A DNA stretch of 64,000 bases from Pseudisothecium myosuroides (lineage: Eukaryota; Streptophyta; Bryopsida; Hypnales; Lembophyllaceae), in the NCBI GenBank assembly GCA_951799445.1, contig OX637290.1:34776987-34840986 (forward strand), given 5' to 3'. Below are positions 22,343 to 34,462 of the stretch, in pieces; position 1 is the stretch's first letter; every line of letters begins with the position of its first letter. The notes under the pieces are model-generated. The model did not search any database. It worked only from the letters and a program-made list of their open reading frames with translations, and had not been told where the DNA came from. Made by a program: the position numbers and the translations under genes.

Positions 22343-22358
22343 CGTTTTTCTTCTAGTG
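22343..22358 (-). repeat. Right terminal inverted repeat of the CACTA element
   Basis: CGTTTTTCTTCTAGTG, the inverted partner of 10586-10600 with a single-base indel. Confidence 0.9.
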
Positions 22359-22361
22359 TTG
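22359..22361. other. Target-site duplication, right copy
   Basis: TTG, identical to the triplet before the left terminus. Confidence 0.85.
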
Positions 22362-23579
22362 TAGTTTGTTTTCTGTGCTACTTTTTGAAGAGGCTCATTC
22401 AGTATGTGAACTTGGAACCAGCGTAATTTTGATTGGATGCAATTACAATTCAGTAAATTCAAGAGGACAAGGCAAGAATTTCTCAGTTTACACATTCAAA
22501 ACATCATGAAATGGATATAAGTTGATATCTGCCGAGTTTTTATACATTGACAGGAGGACATACCTCCTGAACGCTTGCAATTTACGCAGGCGGATTCAGA
22601 TCTTCGGTAGACTCTAAGAAGATAGGGGAGGCTTCGTGCGCAACACTTTGTATTTTGAATCCTCCTTCGTCCAAATCGAATCTGTGACAATGGCCACTGA
22701 ATGAATTAGATTCAGACATACATCAATTGACTTAACATCGAATGGCCAGCATTCTAATCTTCCATTACAATTGTGGTAATTTGGGCGCTGCAAACTAGTA
22801 CGTATCCATACGGAACAATACGAGGTTCAAATAAAGTCACACAACGATTTGTTAGCTCACACAATGTGGATCACAATCAATCAACAGCAGCAACTAATGC
22901 AATCAACAGGAGCAAGTAATGACGGATCCACACTAAAAAATGCAGGAATCAATACACACAATGATAAACAACTAAAGCAGAACTAACCACCTCCAGTCGC
23001 CAAAATATCAGACAGTGGTGCTCATACATTTTTCGAACAACCCTCAATCCGCCTAAGAAATAGAAACATCCACATGCAACCCAATCTTAAGAGTCACACA
23101 ATGACTTCAAATTCTCTTCCTGCTTCTGAGCCACTACACAAACAATGTCGGTCCCAAAAAGCAATACACTCTCTTCCTTGCACACTGGTTGAATACTGTA
23201 GACGTTACAAACGGGTTGTGGAACCTAAATTGAAAATTTCCATTGAACTTGACGCATTCATCTACATCTCGGCTTACTATCGAACATGAAACTTGTATTT
23301 ATGATGTCAAGCAATCAAATTTCCCAAAAACAAAAACAAAGACATCCTAAACCAAGGAACTAACATGCCAATTGTATAAATCTTCAGCCACATTCCTCAC
23401 AAGTTCAAACGGGGATGCAAACGTTCATGATAGTTGTTACCCGAAGCTGTCTTACACATTCTGAAGCCCCCATTTCTATGACAAGAGAATAGAATATGCA
23501 AAACTAGGACCCTCCCTCTACGCAACATTGTAGGAACCCTAAATAAAATTCAAAGAAAGCCTGGATCAATCGATTGCAG
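22362..23579. other. Flank of the CACTA insertion without recognisable gene
   Basis: Continues the locus interrupted by the transposon. Short frames on both strands (for example minus 22496-22690, with several Cys) show no known domain. No further AACTCG palindrome was seen here. Confidence 0.4.
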
Positions 23580-24713
23580 ACACTAACAACTCAGTTGAAG
23601 ACAAGAAGCATCCAGAGAGAAGCTCAGAATCAAAAAAAAATTCGCAGCAGCGCATCGAGGATCTATTGGGGGACTTACTCACCGGAAGGGCCAATAAAAC
23701 CAAGGACACTTTGGGCGACGAAGCATTTATACAGACTGAGAAAGCTGACCCAGTTGTGGAAACTGACTTGACAAAGTCTACCTCAAAAGATTTGGAGGCT
23801 GTCTTCCAGTCTGTCGAAGAGGAGGAAACGCAGGAGCAAATGCTTGCCTTTGGCAACACCTTCGGAGTACAAGCTTTGGCTGAGGAGGTGATACGTGCCT
23901 CTGGAATTGAAGTAGTGGCAGCAAGTGCAGAAGCCCTTGCTTAGAAGTCACTGAAGAAAGCGCTGCAGTCTTTGGATGTCGTCGTTGATGAAAATATTGA
24001 TCAAAATGTTATGCAAGAGGTGGACGTGTATGCGTCATTACAGGACAAAGTCATCAGTGACAAAGCAAATGCCGGAGTCACCGTTGGAGAGAACATAGTG
24101 CCCGCTGAGGTAAGCAAATTCTTGTGTAGGACTTACGGAAGTGCCACAATGATTTCATGCCGTTTCTGGGAATGGATATGGAAAAGTGCTGAATATTGAT
24201 CCACCCGTCCGTTGAAGTTAGCATGTAGGTTAATGCCATCAGTGAATGTCATGTCTGAAGAAGACATGACAGGAGCCGTCTGCCGAGAGAACAACTTAAT
24301 GTCTAATACATGTTAGTCTGATGCGAGGGAGTATTACACAAGAAGTTTGTAGTAGTTGTGCATTTGGAGTTGTTAATTGCTGATGTTGTAATCCATGTGC
24401 GGGGCATTAGGTGTGTAGCCCTAAGGTGCAAGGGAGTTTGACGTTCTTGTATGTTTCTCAAGAACTGGAAAGGGACGGGTAAGTGTTGATCAACATGGCG
24501 GATGTTGGTGTCTCTTTAGGAATTGACGTTTCTTTGCAGTTGCAGGTAGATGTCCCTGTGCAACTCGTTGGGGAGTTTCCACTACAACCAAGGCGCACTG
24601 TCAGGACCCAGAGCAAGGGCATTCCTACAAAGTTGGGAGCATCAGTGAAGGCTTCAAAATCAAGTGCATCCAAGGTAGCATCTTCACTGAAAGTATTGGA
24701 TGTGGCTGGCAAG
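23580..24713 (+). pseudogene. Two exon-like fragments of an unknown acidic protein with an in-frame TAG
   Basis: Exon-like block 23580-24109 runs from a GATTGCAG acceptor to a GAG-GTAAGC donor. Read in one frame it gives 176 codons of acidic, Glu/Asp/Ser/Val-rich, possibly coiled-coil protein, broken only by TAG at 23942-23944. A second block, 24546-24713, runs from TTGCAG to AAG-GTTCGT, is in the same phase and encodes a basic Lys/Ser-rich stretch (RRTVRTQSKG...KASKSSASKVAS). A third exon may begin after the AG at 24909, but its frame cannot be decided. The Ser/Lys/Glu composition suggests a nuclear or disordered protein. No known domain is seen. The TAG may make it a pseudogene, or the model may be wrong there. 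Confidence 0.4.
24248..24270. repeat. Perfect 8-bp-arm hairpin
   Basis: GTCATGTC and GACATGAC enclose the 7-base loop TGAAGAA. No terminator or element context is seen. Confidence 0.4.
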
Positions 24714-25442
24714 GTTCGTACCCTATAATGTTTTCATCATCTCTGTAGTCAATGTTATTGTATGGTGGATTGCAGAACCTGTGTTGCTCAGCAGTTCTGG
24801 TACGACATAGAAAACGTCCAAAATAAATAGATGATAATTGCAGTAGGCTTATGTGATATGTGCCAGTGAATATTTTGCTGTGGTGAGGTCTGAATTTTTT
24901 AAATGCAAGGAACATTGGGCAAGCGAGGTGAATCGTCGAAGAAGAAATGAAGAGAGCGTGTTGTTGTTCCATGGCGTGTGCATGCTGTCAAAGGAGGTGT
25001 CGACCAGAGGAACTATGAGCTGCAAGGATGGTTATCTGATGTTGAAGAAGTTTGTGTACATATCAGCCTTTGTTTGTCTTTGTTTCCGGCATGGCAAGAT
25101 GTTGATAGTTATACACTAGTTGTTCAATTACGTTTCAATATACCGGTCATGTGAGGACTGCAATGACCGTCCACTTACGGACGTCTGCGTAGTCTCAATT
25201 CAGTGCATGTGCTGATGTGTAGGAGCTTCTCGTAGTCCGGTAGTTGTTTGTGAAGGTTAGCAAAAACTTGAACGCCTGAATTGCTACTGCAATTTTGATG
25301 ACTTTTGTATGCCGTTGTTCTGCACAATGTTTTGGATATGTGCTGCTATAAAACTAAGGCTCCGGCTTGTTTGTATTTTTGTACATATACAATGGGCATT
25401 CTGTGACTTTATTGTTGACATAGAAAATGAAATGGGCCAGGA

Positions 25443-25630
25443 TTGTTGTTGCTGTCGAAAGTTGAAGCGGTGGCAACCAATGACCTCTGGAATGAAAGGA
25501 ATATGGGGCCAAGAACACGTATTAACTATTTTCTACGGCTATTTCCCTTTGAGGCAATCCTGTTGTCAGTGCACATGACCAATGACAAGAATTATTTGGT
25601 GCACAAGTATCCATCTGCATATATGCTGGG
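25443..25630 (+). pseudogene. Exon-like fragment faintly resembling a piggyBac-type transposase
   Basis: An open stretch ends at a CTGG-GTATGT donor. It encodes ATNDLWNERNMGPRTRINYF, then LRLFPFEAILLSVHMTND and a KNYLVHKYPSAYM-like end. The pattern F-xx-xFP-xxxI-xx-V-xx-TN-xxL recalls the start of the piggyBac (DDE_Tnp_1_7) domain, but it is only about 60 residues long and no catalytic Asp block was found downstream. The neighbouring DNA has only short frames. It could also be an unrelated exon. The possible link to the TTAA-ended repeats in the window is the reason it is listed. Confidence 0.22.
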
Positions 25631-28600
25631 TATGTCAAGGAACCTGAATTTCCAGTGCAAAGCACACACCACGTGAAGGACTACTGTGTTGTTAGTATGC
25701 GCAATGCCATGCCGTCGGTGTATCAGGAGTGGCATGTGACGTTAGAATGAGGTGTGTTTGTTAAGCGCATTATTTGTCATTGTTTCCATACTTACTGCAT
25801 GAGCAAAACGAAACTTCTATGTCGAGAGAAGACATCATTCCAATCTATATATGTAGTACAGCCCTGCAATATGAATTTTGAACCGGTGCATGGCGACAAG
25901 AAAATTTCTCTTCAACGTATGTTGCATTCGCTAAAGTCAAGAAGACTTCTTGCAGATCATTGAGGAAGGTGAGAAGGTGAATCCTAAATTGGCAAGGCTG
26001 CGCACTTGTGAAGGACAATCCTTGTTGCAATGCTCAACGTAGGAGTCCACAGAGAAGCTCCGTATTGAGAAAACAAGATGTGGTACACAAGTAAGAATTG
26101 GAGCCGTCTGCCCACTCCGAAATTGGAAAATTCTCTTCATGATGGTTTGCTTCCTATGTATTTGGCAAGTGTAACTTCAATGACAGGACCACTTCTTAGT
26201 AGAAAGGAGAACTGCACTCCCGGGAAGCGCTTGCTATCCAGCGGGGAAGTAGCAGGTGCCGAGGTTCTAGGTACGCTCTTTTCTTTTGCCTCTTTTCAGT
26301 GGGCATCAAATATAATGCAATAAAGCAAGTACTCCTGTTTCTTACAAAGTGCCAAAGTGAATATGTTAAATGATGTAGACTTATTTCTGATTTATACGTT
26401 GATGCACCTATTGGATTGGAATTATAATAGAAGCACATGTCACATATACAAACAAAATTTTCCATTTGAAGTCAAGCAATTCCAGGTAAACTATATGTGG
26501 AAATTGAAGTTTGCAGGCGAACAAGTGAAAGCATTTCTGTCAATTTCCGTCCTACTACTTCTTTTCTATTACAATCAAGTGCTGAGAAGCCCAAAAAAAA
26601 AAATTTAGAAGTTCAAGTAAGTACTTGGAGGTCTTCCTTCATTGGGAATGCAGATGCAACGTGGTTGCAGTTCATAAGTGTTGTACTTCATTGACCATTC
26701 AATAATCATTTGGAGGGTCCGGTTTTTAGAATGGAGTCTGCCCTGTCAGCATCCCCGGGGACATTGCTGGTGACAACAAGAGAAGTAAGTTGTGACATGC
26801 AGGCATTCTTTATAGGAAAGTCCGGTGCAATGCTTCGAATGTTGAAAGGGTTGTAGAGGGGCTTCTGCGCTGTACATGACGTGGTGCAGCGTCGACGACG
26901 TCTTCAAGCCTCCACGTCGCATGCCAGTGACATTTAAGCATCCCCTTGCATCACTTGACTGAATTTGCTGCAGAAATAATTGAAAGTGGATATTCCAAAA
27001 TCAATCAATGGAGACTACCATGTAGGTAGTCTATGGGACCGGTACTCATTGTTAGGAGACTTCTGCGGAAATCATAGTTTCCGCAGTGGGGATTTGGGAT
27101 TGGGATTCATTTTCTTTTTTATGTAGAACAATATTGTGAGCAGTGTCATTGTAGGAGAAATGTTCAGGCAAGGGAGCACGGTCATGTCCATATGAGTGAG
27201 GAGAGGTTGTTGAGGTGGCTGTCTTGGCATGTGCAGGTGATCACTCTGTTATTAACGGTGGACCAGCAGCGGAGGGGTTTTTTTCCCTAGAAGTCAAGGA
27301 TGGTTTGTAGCTTTTTTTCTACAAGTTGCAAAAGTGCGGAATTGTAGATTGGTTTGCAAATTCTTGAGTTTGAGGAAGTTCATGGCTGACGGTTCCTAAA
27401 ACCTTCTTAGTATTGTGCACTGAATGAAGGACGGTCATACACTTCCAACAATGAGGAGTTCATGACATGAACATACTGGACGGCCGTGATGAATAAAACA
27501 AGTATGAAAGTTGTGCACCACCAATTCCACGGGAAAGTGCTGCAGCTATCGTATTTTCTTTCTTGTGGTGAAATTGCTGCTCTGCACAAATGTTTGTAGA
27601 TATGATCTTGGAACAGGACATGATAACACGTTTTGTAAATCGTCTTGCAAGTGTTCATTGCAAAAAAGTAGGCGGAAAGGAGATGGTACCTCTGATTTCT
27701 ACCAATTCACAGCCATAGCAGAAATTGGAGTGGCGAGCTTTTGACAGAGTATGCTGTTTTCCAGAGTTCCTTATCATTTTGTCCAGAGAACCCTACGTCA
27801 ATCACTTGCTGTCCATGTTAAAGATTGGGGCATGAGTAGTGGCAGTCAATGTTTCCTTAGTTGTTGATCAGGTAAAGTTAGTACATGAGAGGAAGTGAGC
27901 GTACTATTGACTTGAAGGTGGCTCCAATATTGTTGATGTCAACGTCAAAGAGGATATGTAAATTGCAAGATAGACAAGAATGTCTATGTCAAAATTTCGA
28001 GCATTGAGTGTTCAGGGATTCAAGCAGAAGTGAAAGTACTTTCTCCAAGAAAGAGCATTCGAGAGCGAGCAAGTTTCTGGTAAGAATCCATTCAATTTAC
28101 GGAATGTTAGTGCCTAGTGTCCCTTTCATTCAAGGTAAGTACCATTCACGTGCTCTGAGAGTGCTTGAAGGAATGGCAGAGATACTGCAAAAGTTAAAAG
28201 AGCACAACTAACTTTGCTGTTGTTGAACACTACTGCTTGTGTGCACCATTTGTCCTTTAACAGTGTTCTTTCTTGTAGTCATTATTGAAGGTCCCCAACA
28301 TAGGTTTTCTTGTCTTGAGCGTCACATTTGTCCAGAACATTGACATAGTCAGATGTGGTCAGAATGAGGCATTTTGAAGAAGACTAAGGTCAACATGAGT
28401 GACGGAGTTCTTTTGTTTTGTTCCTCTAGAAAGAATGTGCACTTCCCAGTCCTGTCGTTCGTCCACTGAAAGACGTTCTTGTAACATGCAAGAAGCAAGC
28501 GACTGCGTCTTAAGATTGACCTCCGTGTACAACTGCTGAGTCTTCATGATCTAAAGGACGTAGATGTATTTGACACTTCTTAATTCCATTGTGACAGGCT

Positions 28601-30827
28601 TCTGGAGGAAGAAGCGGTGTGCAGAATTGCATCTAGTTGAAATTGCCAGTGGTACTTTCAGCATAGCAAGATTCATGTCTGTGCAAATTCATGAAAGGGT
28701 GATGGACCTTTTGTGCAGTTACAATTCTAAACTTCATCTTCCCCCCCTTTTTTCAATTTCTACTGCACTTTTATAAGAAAGTGCTCTGTAGTGTGTACTT
28801 AAGATAGATAGTAGCTTCATCTGGGAGGGCAATGAATTTGAGATCATGTACGTGAAAACAGTTATGTGGTAAGCGGAAGTACATCAACCTTTAGTTGAAG
28901 AGGACAACATTTTGATACATTCAGTCTACAGTAGGTAAGGCCAGGCTGAGAAGCAGAGTAGGTGCAAATCAAGTGTATTAGCTGACATAATTAGTGAGCA
29001 TCTCCAGTACTTATTGACAACGCCATGCACTCATTTGATGTTGTTCTTCATGCGGTGAATGAGTGGCCTGCTTAGAGAGCTTCGACATTGCTGTCCTTCT
29101 ATGGAGTCCGTTGAACACGTTGTATTGCGCGATTCACGGTGACGGCTCTATTGGATGTGCAGGTTTTCATGTGTGCTGTTAGCTAAGGTCCATGTTGCTC
29201 ATTTTGCCATTCGAAACTACGAAAGATGAAGTGTTTGAAGGAATGCCTGAAACTAGATTTTTCCTGAAGGAGAGGTGTGCAGAAGTAGCACTGCAATACT
29301 CGGAAGTGGACAACAAATTTTCTAAAGTTCTCAGTTTCTGAATGTTCTGTGCTTCTAAATGTACAAGAAGTTGCTCAACAAGTGGAAATTACGCAGAGGA
29401 CTGTGAAGCCTCCCATGATCCATCAAGCATGTAAGTTCCTTGAAAATGGGGCTTGAAAGCATTGTGTTGTCACTGCACCAATTGTGAAATTGTAGTGGAA
29501 ACGTTAGTTTGCTCTCCAGTGACTTCAAAGAAGGAACAGAAATGGAAAATTTTTGTCAATGGAAGGTGTACATTTGAAATTTGAAAAGCAGCCACTACAA
29601 CAATGCTGGCGGAAGAGGACAATTGCGCAAAGACGCTTGTAGGACATCGGTGACCAAGTGGTCAAATATGCAGTCTGCCATCTCTAAGGTGATGTCGTTA
29701 TTGATATGTAGGCATAGAAGAATATGATGTCCTAGTTTAGGGTTGGCCGCTTTCCATACCTCACCACACTGAGATTTCCGTTGTTTCGAATGAAGAAGCT
29801 ACAACCTGTACAGACAGGTTCTATGTTCGGAAGCTTAAAAGTGTTAGTAAGTTATTTTGTTCTACAAAGGTGTTGGACGCAATTGTACATGCCATTACTA
29901 TTTTTGCTTTCCAACTACTTGCAGTATAGTGTCTGGAACTCAAGACTTCTTAATGGGAAAGTGTGAAGTGAGCACGTTCATTACTATATAGCAGTATCCA
30001 CATTCTTTGGGTGATTACAAATCTACCTAGAACTTCGTTGTTGTGCAAAGCAGTAATTGGCTAGCCAGTGCAAGTTGTCTTGTGTATGTATGCTAAACTG
30101 ACTTAGCATTAACAAAATCAGGAATTGAAGGTTTGTTGCAGGGGATGCATGGAGAAGGTAGCTTCAGTGACTTTGAATAGAGGTGCGTACGTTTCTAGCA
30201 CCACAAACATGAGTATGGAAGCTATGGAAGTATGCATGGCTTTTTTTAGACTTGAACGTGCAGGGAAACATGCATATAGGGAGCAATGCTGACAAAGCCG
30301 TCTGACTTTATGTGTGTTGCCATGTCCACTTGAAGAGTATGTGAAAAGTTTTCTGTCCACGGGAACATTGAATTCAACAGTTCCATATGTCAATGTACAC
30401 ATTGAAAGAAGCATGTGTTTTTCTCATTAATTTGGAGTGCAACGTTGTCTTCTTTGTTTCTTGCTTGCACTGGCAATGTTCTTCTAAATGTATGTCTGTT
30501 GAAGTTGGTGGCATCATTGACAATGCATTGGACAATTACAGTGAAAAAAGAAGCAGTAGTATAGTATTAGTGACCGCACTACACATTTTATGAAATGTTC
30601 ACAACAGCAAGGCCTGCTGTAATGGCTGTGTTTCATTTTGACCTCTCTAGCACGCGCATAAAAAACTCGTTACATTGAACACGTACATGACGGGTAGTTC
30701 ACGTGAAGGATTTCACCTCCATGGAAGTGATGGAACTCATGACGTTGCCGACAACAAGGATGGATCTAGCATCATGCACACATAAACGTTTGTGGTTCCT
30801 TGTATCGTCACATGCTCGCATGTAATC
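25631..30827. other. 5.2-kb stretch without a recognisable gene
   Basis: Many short frames on both strands and several good-looking splice sites (GTAAGT at 26613, 26784 and 28135; TTGCAG-like acceptors) suggest decayed coding material. No continuous domain could be traced. Base composition is fairly even (moderate GC), unlike the AT-rich DNA after 34.5 kb, so this may be an old gene or transposon remnant. Confidence 0.35.
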
Positions 30828-31605
30828 GGACATAATGAAACACACATTGTACCGTTAAAAAACATATTGACAAAAAAAAAGCATGACAACAGTGACGTGT
30901 CCAAGAACAACTATATGTCTCACAGCACATTTCTGGGAACAAGGAACAGACGTCACCGGACATAATGAAACACACATTTTACTGTAAATGAACATATTAA
31001 CGAAAAAATAACAGGACAACACTGACGTGTCCGAGAACAACTACATGTCTCACAGCACATTTTTGAGAACAAGGAACACATGTCAGTGGACATAATGAAA
31101 CACTCAGTCTACTTCAGAAGAACATATGAAAAAAAAATAACATGACAGTAGTGACGTATCCGAGAACAAGAACATGTCTAACTGCACGTTTCTGAGAACA
31201 AAAAACACACGTAACCGGACATAATGAAACACACATTCTACTATAAATGAACATATTTACAAAAGAGTCACATGACAGCAATGACGTCTCTATAAACAAC
31301 GACATGTACAACTGCACGTTTTTGGGAAACAAGAAACGAACGTCACTGGACATAATGAAACAGATCTTCGACTTTAAAACAACATATACATGAATAAGTT
31401 GCATGATAGCAGTGACATCTCCAAAAACAACAACATGTCTGTTTGCGCGTTTTTGGAAACAAGAAACAAACGTGAGCGGACATAATGAAACACACATTCT
31501 ATTGCAAAAGAACATATAAACAAAAAAATTGTATGACAGCACTGACGTCTCCAAGAACAACAACATGTTTGACTACACATTATCGAGAACAAGAAACAAT
31601 CTCCA
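30828..31605. repeat. 130-bp tandem repeat, six copies
   Basis: The phrase 'ggacataatgaaacacac' starts units at 30828, 30958, 31088, 31217, 31348 and 31478, a period of 129-131 bases. Each unit then has 'gaacatat', 'catgaca', 'gtgacgt', 'aacaac.acatgtct' and 'gcac.tttctgggaacaag'. Copies differ by roughly 10-20 percent by eye, so the array is not very recent. The minus-strand open frames that cross it (31114-31566, 31374-31715) are repeat translation. Confidence 0.9.
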
Positions 31606-32088
31606 AAGCCCTTGAAATTTTTGTTCCCGCACACTGACACGTCGGATTCCGCAAGTGACACGTCACATTTTCCATTTTCCACATCACATTTTTCCTTTGC
31701 CACGTCAAAAGCCACCTCATCAACCGGTTGTTTGTAAATTAAACAAAAAAAGAACTGCCCGCCAACGTGGCGCTGACATGGCTCCTACCTGGCAGCCACA
31801 TGGCAGTTTTTAAGGACCTCTGCTGGCCACGTTTGGAGAGATGTTACGCTAAAAAAATGAAACGTTTTTTGAAATTTCTGCATGTTTTCATCCTGTCAAT
31901 GTAGACAGATTTTCCTAGACATCAGCGTTGGCATGCATAACGTCAAAACTGAAGTTAGACCACGTTCCAGAACTAGTGCAAATAAACGCAGGATTCTTAT
32001 AGTGATAGAAGACATTAAGAATGTCAAATACACATTTGGCTTCACAAATGACAAAACTTGTTTCATATAATATCTAGAAAAACAAATG
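31606..32088. other. Spacer between two tandem arrays with clustered ACGT/CACGT motifs
   Basis: Between 31630 and 31830 are GACACGTCGG, TGACACGTCACAT, GCCACGTCAAAA, CAACGTGGCGC and GGCCACGTTTG. These contain the ACGT core bound by plant bZIP factors, some G-box-like. No coding region follows immediately, so a regulatory role is only possible. Confidence 0.35.
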
Positions 32089-34462
32089 ACAGACCCAACT
32101 TTCTAAATTGCAGAAATGGCTTTGGAATCAAAACGCCCTTGAAGTAGACATGCCTTGGAGATGAAAATGCGCTCCTCACCCAACTTTCTAAATAGAAGAA
32201 ATGCCCTTGCAATCAAAATGGTCTCAAAATCCAACTTTCTAAATCGTCGAAACGCCCTTGGAATGAAAACCCCCCTGAAACCCAACTTACTAAATTCGAA
32301 GAAATGCCCTGGACATAAAATGCCCTTGGACAGGAAATGCCTTCTTGATAAAAATGCCCTGGAAACCCAACTTTCTAAATTGGAGAAATGGCTTCGGAAT
32401 CAAAACGCCCTTGAAGTGGACATGCCTTGGAGATGAAAATGCGCTCGTCACCCAACTTTCTAAATAGAAGAAATGCCCTTGCAATCAAAATGGTCTCAAA
32501 ATCCAACTTTCCAAAACCCCGAAACGCCCTTGGAATGAAAATCCCTCTGAAATCCAACTTACTAAATTGGAAGAAATGCCCATGGACTAAAAATGCCCTT
32601 AGACAAGAAATGCCCTCTTGATAAAAATGCCCTGCAAACCCAACTTTCTAAATTGGAGAAATGGTTTTGGATTCAAAACACCCTTGAAGTGGACATGCCT
32701 TGGAGATGAAAATGCGCTCGTCACCCAACTTTCTAAATAGAAGAAATGCCCTGGCAATCAAAATGGTCTCAAAATCCAACTTTCTAAATCCCCGAAACGC
32801 CCTTGGAATGAAAATCCCTCTGAAACCCAACTTACTAAATTGGAAGAAATGCCCATGGACTAAAAATGCCCTTAGACAAGAAATGCCCTCTTGATCAAAA
32901 TGCCCTGCAAACCCAACTTTCTAAATTGGAGAAATGGTTTTGGAATCAAAACGCCCTTGGAGTGGACATGCCTTGGAGATGAAAATGCGCTCGTCACCCA
33001 ACTTTCTAAATAGAAGAAATGCCCTGGCAATCAAAATGGTCTCAAAATCCAACTTTCTAAATTTCCGAAACGCCCTTAGAATGAAAATCCCTGTGAAACC
33101 CAACTTACTAAATTAGAAAAAAATGCCCATGGTCTTAAAATGCCCTTGGACAGGAAATGCCCTCTTGATAAAAATGCCCTGCAAACCCAACTTTCTAAAT
33201 TGGAGAAATGGTTTTGGAATCAAAACGCCCTTGAAGTAGACATGCCTTGGAGATGAAAATGTGCTCGTCACCCAACTTTCTAAATAGAAGAAATGCCCTT
33301 GCAATCAAAATGGTCTCAAAATTCAACTTTCGAAATCCCCGAAACGCCCTTGGAATGAAAATCCCCCTGAAACTCAACTCACTAAATTGGAAGAAATGCC
33401 CATGGACTAAAAATGCCCTTGGACAGGAAATGCCCTCTTGATAAATATGCCCTGCAAACCCAACTTTCTAAACTGGAGAAATGGCTTTGGAATCAAAACG
33501 CCCTTGGAGTGGACATGCCTTCGAGATGAAAATGCGCTCGTCACCCAACTTTCTAAATAGAAGAAATGCCCTGGCAATCAAAATGGTCTCAAAATCCAAC
33601 TTTCTAAATCCCCGAAACGCCCTCGGAATGAAAAACCCCCTGAAACCCAACTTACTAAATTGGAAAAAATGCCCATGGACTAAAAATGCCCTTGGACAGG
33701 AAATGCCCTCTTGATCAAAATGCCCTGCAAACCCAACTTTCTAAATTGGAGAAATGGCTTCGGAATCAAAACGCCCTTGGAGTGGACATGCCTTGGAGAT
33801 GAAAATGCGCTCATCACCCAACTTTCTAAATAGAAGAAATGCCCTGGCAATCAAAATGGTCTCAAAATCCAACTTTCTAAATCCCCGAAACGCCCTCGGA
33901 ATGAAAAAACCCCTGAAACCCAACTTACTAAATTGGAAGAAATGCCCATGGACTAAAAATGCCCTTGGACAGGAAATGCCCTCTTGATAAATATGCCCTG
34001 CAAACCCAACTTTCTAAACTGGAGAAATGGCTTTGGAACCAAAACGCCCTTGGAGTGGATATGCCTTGGAGATGAAAATGCGCTCGTCATCCAACTTTCT
34101 AAATAGAAGAAATGCCCTTGCAATGAAAATGGTCTCAAAATCCAACTTTCGAAATCGTCGAAACGCCCTCGGATTGAAAAACCCCCTGAAACCCAACTTA
34201 CTAAATTAGAAAAAATGCCCATGGACTGAAAATGCCCTTGGACAGGAAATGCCCTCTTGATAAAAATGCCCTACAAACCCAACTTTCTAAATTGGAGAAA
34301 TGGTATTGGAATCAAATCGCCCTTGGAGTGGACATGCCTTGGAGATGAAAATGCGCTCGTCACCCAACTTTCTAAATAGAAGAAATGCCCTGGCAATCAA
34401 AATGGTCTCAAAATCCAACTTTCTAAATCGTCGAAACGCCCTTGGATTGAAAATCCCCCTAT
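32089..34462. repeat. 273-bp higher-order tandem array, nine copies
   Basis: The phrase 'atgccttggagatgaaaatg' recurs at 32150, 32422, 32695, 32968, 33242, 33515, 33788, 34061 and 34333, a period of 272-274. Each monomer is itself made of four sub-repeats that begin with CCAACTT(T/A)CTAAAT, about 50, 50, 88 and 83 bases apart. So it is a higher-order repeat built from an older short unit. Because 273 is a multiple of three, similar 60-77-codon frames recur on both strands; these are not genes. Identity between central units looks above 90 percent. Confidence 0.95.

Larger units (their letters stand above)
10586..22358. mobile_element. Complete CACTA (En/Spm, CMC superfamily) DNA transposon
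   Basis: The left end reads CACTAGAAGAAAACG and the right end, reverse complemented, CACTAGAAGAAAAACG: 13 identical bases before a one-base indel. A TTG duplication flanks both ends. Length is 11,773 bases. Subterminal fields of a 10-base word (ATGCAACTAG/T) occupy the left end and the reverse-complement word (GTAGTTGCAT) the right end. Two divergent genes lie inside: a Transposase_24-like gene on minus and a TNP2-like transposase on plus. The element landed at the end of the palindrome array. The perfect duplication and matching ends suggest a fairly recent insertion, although the transposase has two nonsense codons, so mobility would depend on a helper. Confidence 0.92.

Noticed and set aside
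31114..31715. Cys/Phe/Val-rich minus-strand frames of 113-150 codons
   Set aside because: They are translations of the 130-bp tandem repeat.
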